Source: Oscillospiraceae bacterium (GTDB lineage Bacteria > Bacillota > Clostridia > Oscillospirales > Oscillospiraceae). Taken from it: DNA of 10,643 nucleotides. The stretch is taken from NCBI GenBank assembly GCA_016293265.1, contig JAEDEN010000057.1, forward strand, positions 1 to 10,643, given 5' to 3'. The translations under genes and the position numbers were made by a program. Under the pieces are notes generated by a model, which made no database searches, was not told the DNA's origin, and saw nothing but the letters and a program-made list of their open reading frames with translations. Shown piece by piece: positions 6,744-10,643 of this stretch (position 1 is the stretch's first letter; every line of letters begins with the position of its first letter).

Positions 6744-7743
6744 ATTCCGGGATCAAAATGGCGTCGCCGGTGTAGTGGTCCGGAAGCTGGCGGAATTGGG
6801 GGAGGAAGGAAGTCACGGCCTCCGCCAGGGAGTCGGCCTCCGCCCCGGTTTCCACTGGGGCGGTGATGGCGTCGGCATATTTGGCGGCGGTAGCCAGCGT
6901 CAGCCCGCCGGGCTCCACACCGCTGAGGATGCCGGCGGAAGTCATCTCCACGGTGAGCTTTACATGATAAGGCTCCAGAGTCTCCCGCATCTGGCGGAGG
7001 AAGACCGCGAAATTTTCATCCAGGGGCGTTTCGCCATAGGCGATTTTGTCCAGCTTTCCCTCTGTGGGGTAGCTGACGGAGGTAAGGATGATCTCGTCGA
7101 AGCCCAACTGGGCACACTGGGCGGCAAGGGAGCAGAGGTAGGTTCGGGCGGCCTCCTTACCGGGGTCCAGCCACTGGTGGTTGTTGCCGTCGTAGAAGAT
7201 ATAGCCGCCGGTGTTTTTCAGGCCCTGCCCCTCCACGTCGCTGTTGGCGGCCTTGGGGTCGGCGAAGCAGGCGATGCGGGCGGCAGCGTGCTGACTGCCC
7301 TCCAGAACGGCGGCGATGGCCTGGGCCGTCTCATCCCCGGCCTCCACAGCGTCATTTGCGGCGGTGGGGAAGTAGACGCGGCCGCTGTCGTCCTTCAAGG
7401 TCAAAACCGCGCCGGTGCAGGTGCTTCCCATCGCTGTCAGAAGGCTTTGGGCATCCTCAGCTGTAAGAACGGGGGCGGGGGCCAGGAAGGAGATGGTAGG
7501 CGCTTCCGGCTGGGAGTCCTCTTCAATGGTCAGCCCCGCCGGGGGCGGTGTGTGCTCTGCCTGGGCACTCTCGCTGCTCTGGGGCAGCAGAAAGTGGGGG
7601 GTGCCGGTCTCGTCATAGACCAGATAGCGCTGCAGCCCCAGAAACAGCAGTGAAGAGAGAATCACCAGCACCAGCACAATGGCAAGGAATATTTTCCATT
7701 TTGGGGTTCTGCCCCGGTAGTTGCGGTATCCATATCCCGCCAT
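6742..7743 (-). CDS. Membrane-anchored extracytoplasmic protein, DUF4015-like (glycosidase-related TIM barrel)
   Basis: A 333-residue protein with a basic N-terminus (RNYRGRTPKWK), one membrane segment at about 18-37 (signal anchor, no lipobox), an extracytoplasmic Ser/Glu/Pro-rich linker (about 50-85) and a globular region from about 90 on. That region resembles DUF4015/COG1306 putative glycosidase domains: ARIACFADPKAA (about 155-166), W191-LDP, ARTYLCSLAAQCAQLGFDEIIL (about 199-220) and a final barrel part with KLTVEM and YADAITAPV. In the family as I remember it, the strand after GFDEI reads FDYVRFP with an acidic residue; here it reads LTSVSYP, so that acid is missing and the protein may bind rather than cut. 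The start is supported by AAGGAGGT six bases upstream. It is the last gene of the leftward operon, 35 bases after rpiB. A cell-wall or polysaccharide role is inference. Confidence 0.65.
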   Translation of the reverse strand: MAGYGYRNYRGRTPKWKIFLAIVLVLVILSSLLFLGLQRYLVYDETGTPHFLLPQSSESAQAEHTPPPAGLTIEEDSQPEAPTISFLAPAPVLTAEDAQSLLTAMGSTCTGAVLTLKDDSGRVYFPTAANDAVEAGDETAQAIAAVLEGSQHAAARIACFADPKAANSDVEGQGLKNTGGYIFYDGNNHQWLDPGKEAARTYLCSLAAQCAQLGFDEIILTSVSYPTEGKLDKIAYGETPLDENFAVFLRQMRETLEPYHVKLTVEMTSAGILSGVEPGGLTLATAAKYADAITAPVETGAEADSLAEAVTSFLPQFRQLPDHYTGDAILIPE

Positions 7744-7778
7744 ATATCCACCTCCTTGTGGTCAGGTCAGGGAAAAGG

Positions 7779-8216
7779 TCAGCCTTCCAGCGCCATAATC
7801 TTATCCACCCGGCGCTGGTGGCGGCCGCCCTCAAATTCGGTGGAAAGGAAGACCTCCACCATGCGCTGGGCCATGTTGGGGCCGGTGAAGCCCGCGCCGA
7901 TGGCCATCATGTTGGCATTGTTGTGGCGGCGGGTCAGCTCGGCCTCCAGGGCGTCGGCGCAGTGGGCACAGCGGATGCCCTTGATCTTGTTGGCGGCGAT
8001 GGAGATGCCGATGCCGGTGGTGCACACCACGATGCCCATGTCGCACTTGCCCTCGGCCACGGCCCGGGCGGCGGGGGCGCCGAAGTCGGGATAGTCGCAG
8101 CTTTCCGTGCTGTTGCAGCCAAAGTCCTCGTAGGTATGGCCAAGAGCGGTGAGCCAGCCTTTGATGTCTTCTTTCAGAGCGTAGCCGCCGTGATCGGAAC
8201 CCAGAGCGATTTTCAT
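7779..8216 (-). CDS. rpiB: Ribose 5-phosphate isomerase B
   Basis: Interconverts ribulose 5-phosphate and ribose 5-phosphate in the non-oxidative pentose phosphate pathway; cytosolic, usually dimeric or tetrameric. The 145-residue length is typical of the RpiB/LacAB family. Visible signatures are the N-terminal MKIALGSDHGG (Asp8, His9), YPDFG, the active-site Cys65 in VVCTTGIGISIAANK, His98 in HNNANMMAIGA, and the C-terminal GGRHQRRVDKI with phosphate-binding arginines. The active-site loop reads CTTG where most relatives have CGTG, a small change that should be tolerated. The catalytic Cys favours a true RpiB over a LacA subunit, but allose 6-phosphate isomerase activity cannot be excluded. 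The ribosome site GGGAG lies 9 bases ahead of the ATG. It sits 48 bases after the PHP phosphatase gene; a short GC hairpin (8248-8262) in that gap lacks a U tract. Confidence 0.95.
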   Translation of the reverse strand: MKIALGSDHGGYALKEDIKGWLTALGHTYEDFGCNSTESCDYPDFGAPAARAVAEGKCDMGIVVCTTGIGISIAANKIKGIRCAHCADALEAELTRRHNNANMMAIGAGFTGPNMAQRMVEVFLSTEFEGGRHQRRVDKIMALEG

Positions 8217-8264
8217 AGTGTCGTTCTCCCTTTTGTATAGATTTGGTGGCCGGAGCCCGGCCTG

Positions 8265-9080
8265 TTATAACTTATGCCAAATGGGCTGCATCTTTTCAAA
8301 GGTGCAGAATTTTGTGAAGCCGCATTGTTTCAAAAGCTCCCGCCGTTCCCGGATGAAGCAGCCCACCTGGGCTGGGACATGGGCATCGGAGCCTATGGTG
8401 ATGATCTCGCCGCCCAGCTCCCGGTACATCTTCAGCCAGGGGGCCCCGGGCAGGGGATCGTTGCCCCGGTTGGTGTTCAGCTCCAGGCCGCGGCCTTTGG
8501 TGATGAGGCTGCGAAGGATCTGCTCCACTTCCTTTTCGTATCCGTCAAAGGTCAGATGGAAGCCACGCAGCTCGTTAAGGTAGCGCAGGGGCAGCGTCAG
8601 GTGGCCCAGGACGGAGAAGGGACCGTCCCACTCCGTAAGGCGCCGTACCTGCTCCAGATAGTCCCGGATGCCCGCATGGGCCTCCTCCTCGTCCCTGGGC
8701 TGGAAATTATAGAGGTCCATGTCCCCCATGGCAGAGGAGAGCATATGGATGGAGCCGATGACAAAGTCCAGGCCGGGACAGCCCTCCAGGAGCTTTTCCG
8801 TGTGGGCAAAGTCCTGAACGGCGTCTCCCAGCTCGATGCCCAGGCGAAGAGTCATCCTGTCCCCCATTTCCGCCCGGGCCTCCTGAAATTCCCGGGAGAG
8901 GGCCCCCCAGTCGTAGGGTAGGGGGCGCAGGACCCCAGTGCCCCAGGAGATGGGCTCCACATGATCGGTGAAGCAGATCTCGTGGAGCCCGGCCTGATAG
9001 GCCGCCTTGGCCATCTCCGCCATGGAGGCCCTGCCATCGGGGGAAAGCCGGGAATGGGTGTGGTAGTCCGCAAGATACAT
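8265..9080 (-). CDS. PHP-family phosphatase, histidinol-phosphatase (HisJ/HisK)-like
   Basis: A 271-residue metal-dependent phosphoesterase of the polymerase-and-histidinol-phosphatase superfamily, probably removing phosphate from L-histidinol phosphate in histidine synthesis. Metal ligands are in place: His7 and His9 in DYHTHSRLSPDG, Asp15, His40 in FTDHVEP, Glu83 in GIELG, His112 in IGSIHML, His160 in LGHLTLPLRYL, and Asp232/His234 in GSDAHVP; LELNTNRG also fits HisJ-type members. The start at 9080 is chosen because the PHP domain begins at its second residue and an AAGGGAG ribosome site lies 8 bases ahead (9089-9095). The longer open frame to 9164 would run into the dnaJ coding sequence with a low-complexity extension. 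The gap to dnaJ is 16 bases, so the two are co-transcribed. No his genes are in view, so another sugar or amino-alcohol phosphate substrate remains possible. Confidence 0.85.
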   Translation of the reverse strand: MYLADYHTHSRLSPDGRASMAEMAKAAYQAGLHEICFTDHVEPISWGTGVLRPLPYDWGALSREFQEARAEMGDRMTLRLGIELGDAVQDFAHTEKLLEGCPGLDFVIGSIHMLSSAMGDMDLYNFQPRDEEEAHAGIRDYLEQVRRLTEWDGPFSVLGHLTLPLRYLNELRGFHLTFDGYEKEVEQILRSLITKGRGLELNTNRGNDPLPGAPWLKMYRELGGEIITIGSDAHVPAQVGCFIRERRELLKQCGFTKFCTFEKMQPIWHKL

Positions 9081-9096
9081 GGGAGCGGCTCCCTTC

Positions 9097-10236
9097 TTAC
9101 TTTTTAAACTTCTTGAAGAATTTCTTCCGGTCTTCGTAATTGTTGTCACCGCAGGCGTCGGCAAACTTCTTCAGAGCTTCCTTCTGCTCCCGGTTCAGGT
9201 TGCGGGGCGTTTCGATATACACGGTGACATACTGGTCGCCCCGGCCCCGGCCGTTGATGGAGGGGATGCCCTTGCCCTTGAGACGGAAGGTGGTGCCGGA
9301 CTGGGTGCCCTCGGGCAGGTCATATTTTACCTTGCCGTCAATGGTGGGGATTTCCAGCTCAGCGCCCAGAACCGCCTGGGCGAAGGTGATGGGGGCGTCA
9401 CAAAGGACGGAGGTGCCTTCCCGGCGGAAGAGCTCATGGGGCCGGACGGTGATGGTGATGAGCAGGTCACCCGCGCCGCCGCCGTTCTTGCCGGCGTGGC
9501 CCTGGCCCCGGATGGAGATGGTCTGGCCGTTGTCGATGCCGGCGGGAATGGTGGCCTGGATGGTACGGCGCCTGCGCTCCACACCGGCGCCCTTGCAGTC
9601 CGGGCAAGGCTGGTGGATGATGCGCCCCTTGCCGCCGCACTTGGGGCAGGGGGAGGAGGTGGCGAAGACGCCCATAGGGGTCTGGCGGCGCACCTGGACG
9701 GTACCGGTGCCGTGGCACTGGTCGCAGACCTCCGGCGTGGTGCCGGGGGCGCAGCCGCTGCCGTGGCAGGTGCCGCACTGCTCCAAACGCTCCACGGTGA
9801 CGGCCTTCTCGCAGCCAAAGGCCGCCTCCTCAAAGCTGATGGTGAGCCCCAGGCGGATGCTCTCGCCCCGCTGGGGGGCGTTGGGGTTGGCACGGCGGGT
9901 GCCGCCGCCGAAACCGCCGCCGAAGAAGCTGCCGAAAATATCACCCAGGTCGCCGAAATCGAAGTTGCCGTCAAATCCGCCGTAGCCGCCCGCGCCGAAG
10001 TTGGGATCGACGCCCGCGTGGCCGAATTGGTCGTAACGGGCTTTCTTATCCGGGTCGGAGAGGACTTCGTAGGCCTCGTTTACTTCCTTGAAGCGGCTCT
10101 CCGCCGCCGCGTCACCGGGATGCAGGTCCGGGTGGTTCTCCTTGGCCAGCCGCCGGTAAGCCTTCTTGATCTCGTCGGCGGAAGCGCCCTTGGAGATTCC
10201 CAGCACCTCATAATAATCTCGTTTCTGTTCTGCCAT
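9097..10236 (-). CDS. dnaJ: Chaperone protein DnaJ (type I Hsp40)
   Basis: Co-chaperone that delivers unfolded clients to DnaK and stimulates its ATPase; cytosolic. The 379 residues show all parts of a type I J-protein: J domain (about 7-70) with HPD at 35-37, a Gly/Phe-rich region (about 72-113) containing [12 protein letters not shown], four CxxCxGxG zinc motifs at 154-161, 171-178, 197-204 and 211-218, and the two C-terminal client-binding domains ending in a Lys/Phe-rich tail (KKFFKKFKK). No key residue is missing. The start has a GAGGA site 9 bases upstream. dnaK lies 77 bases upstream with a strong hairpin between them, and the PHP phosphatase gene follows after 16 bases. Heat-shock control would act at an hrcA/CIRCE promoter upstream of dnaK, outside this window. 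Confidence 0.98.
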   Translation of the reverse strand: MAEQKRDYYEVLGISKGASADEIKKAYRRLAKENHPDLHPGDAAAESRFKEVNEAYEVLSDPDKKARYDQFGHAGVDPNFGAGGYGGFDGNFDFGDLGDIFGSFFGGGFGGGTRRANPNAPQRGESIRLGLTISFEEAAFGCEKAVTVERLEQCGTCHGSGCAPGTTPEVCDQCHGTGTVQVRRQTPMGVFATSSPCPKCGGKGRIIHQPCPDCKGAGVERRRRTIQATIPAGIDNGQTISIRGQGHAGKNGGGAGDLLITITVRPHELFRREGTSVLCDAPITFAQAVLGAELEIPTIDGKVKYDLPEGTQSGTTFRLKGKGIPSINGRGRGDQYVTVYIETPRNLNREQKEALKKFADACGDNNYEDRKKFFKKFKK

Positions 10237-10265
10237 ATCTCAAATTCCTCATTTCCGAAAACGCA

Positions 10266-10301
10266 CCATAAGGGACAGGGGTATCCACCTGTCCCTTATG
10301 G
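10266..10301 (-). promoter_or_regulatory. Intercistronic hairpin between dnaK and dnaJ
   Basis: A perfect 14-bp inverted repeat (10266-10279 with 10288-10301, core AAGGGACAGG/CCTGTCCCTT) around an 8-base loop, in the 77-base dnaK-dnaJ gap. In the transcribed direction the stem is followed by GTGCGTTTTC, a poor U tract, so partial termination, 3'-end protection or an RNA processing site that lets dnaK exceed dnaJ is more likely than full termination. The hairpin is seen; its role is inference. Confidence 0.65.
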
Positions 10302-10313
10302 AAAAGAGGGGGC

Positions 10314-10643
10314 TTACTTGTTGTCGTCATCCACGACCTTGTAATCGGCGTCGTAGTACTCCTGGCCTCCCTGGGCACCTGCGGCGCCCTGTGCGCCGGC
10401 ACCGCCCTGAGCATCCTGGGGGTTGGCCTGCTGGTAGAGCTTCTCGCTGACGGCATAGAAGGCCTGGGTCAGCTCCTCGGTGGCGGCCTTGATGGCGGCG
10501 GTATCCTGACCCTTCAGGGTTTCCTTCAGCTTATCGACACAGGACTGGACCTTGGCCTTCTCATCGGCAGGGATCTTGTCGCCCATCTCAGAGAGGGTCT
10601 TTTCGCTCTGGTAGACCATCTGGTCGGCCTGGTTGCGGACCTC
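10314..10643 (-). CDS. dnaK: Chaperone protein DnaK (Hsp70), C-terminal end only
   Basis: Only the last 109 residues lie in the window; the frame is open through the right edge (EVRNQADQ precedes the first in-window methionine), so the start and the ATPase domain are outside. The visible part is the helical lid of the substrate-binding domain (EVRNQADQMVYQSEKTL, IPADEKAKVQSCVDKLKETLKGQD, ATEELTQAFYAVSEKLYQQ), then a Gly/Ala/Gln-rich flexible tail and the acidic terminus DADYKVVDDDNK, the conserved DnaK end that helps client refolding. The order dnaK-dnaJ on the - strand confirms the call. TAA is at 10316-10314. Confidence 0.97.
   Translation of the reverse strand, partial: EVRNQADQMVYQSEKTLSEMGDKIPADEKAKVQSCVDKLKETLKGQDTAAIKAATEELTQAFYAVSEKLYQQANPQDAQGGAGAQGAAGAQGGQEYYDADYKVVDDDNK

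Noticed and set aside
6469..7653. 394-codon open frame on the + strand
   Set aside because: It starts inside the exporter-like gene in another frame and runs antisense through the DUF4015-like gene and a strong terminator; the translation is low-complexity Gly-rich.
8248..8262. GC hairpin (GGCCGG/CCGGCC) between the PHP gene and rpiB as a terminator
   Set aside because: Only a 6-bp stem with a 3-base loop and no U tract on the transcribed strand; at most a weak intra-operon structure.
9081..9164. Upstream start for the PHP phosphatase
   Set aside because: The extra 28 residues overlap the dnaJ coding end, do not look like family sequence, and the start at 9080 has its own good ribosome site.
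9079..10344. 421-codon open frame on the + strand opposite dnaJ
   Set aside because: Antisense shadow of dnaJ, with Ala/Gly/Asp-rich, domain-free translation.

Overview
The window looks like chromosomal core DNA from a high-GC, anaerobic, Gram-positive-type bacterium, most likely a gut Clostridia member of the Oscillospiraceae kind. This is inferred from strong AGGAGG-type ribosome sites, sigma-A-like promoters, GC-rich codon use, low-GC intergenic gaps and the protein flavours (RpiB, HisJ-type PHP phosphatase, DapF, DUF4015-like protein). I see no mobile element, CRISPR array, rRNA or tRNA.

Left part, + strand. The 3' end of lepA (elongation factor 4) runs in from outside the window and ends at a strong hairpin. 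A 243-base gap follows and carries a good promoter. Next come carA and a giant second gene whose start overlaps the carA stop by one base. That second gene is the most striking object here. It encodes a complete carbamoyl-phosphate synthase large subunit (about 1,060 residues) joined in frame to a complete diaminopimelate epimerase domain (about 277 residues), giving one 1,345-residue polypeptide. The epimerase part keeps one of the two catalytic cysteines (Cys1288) but has Ala1139 where the family normally has the other. A textbook terminator ends this unit.

Middle, + strand. A separate promoter with an extended -10 element drives a small gene after a roughly 95-base leader. It encodes a six-segment membrane protein resembling the membrane half of FUSC/aromatic acid exporter proteins.

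Right part, - strand. A five-gene run reads leftward: dnaK (3' end only), dnaJ, a PHP-family histidinol-phosphatase-like gene, rpiB, and a membrane-anchored secreted protein related to the DUF4015 glycosidase-like family. Gaps are short (16-77 bases). The dnaK-dnaJ gap holds a perfect 14-bp hairpin. The run converges on the exporter-like gene, and a single 32-base perfect palindrome serves as terminator for both strands and overlaps both stop codons.

The genes cover translation (lepA), pyrimidine/arginine precursor supply (carA, carB), lysine/peptidoglycan precursor supply (the dapF domain), protein folding (dnaK, dnaJ) and sugar/histidine metabolism (rpiB, PHP). The physical joining of carbamoyl-phosphate synthesis with meso-DAP formation has no obvious textbook explanation and is the main candidate for follow-up.
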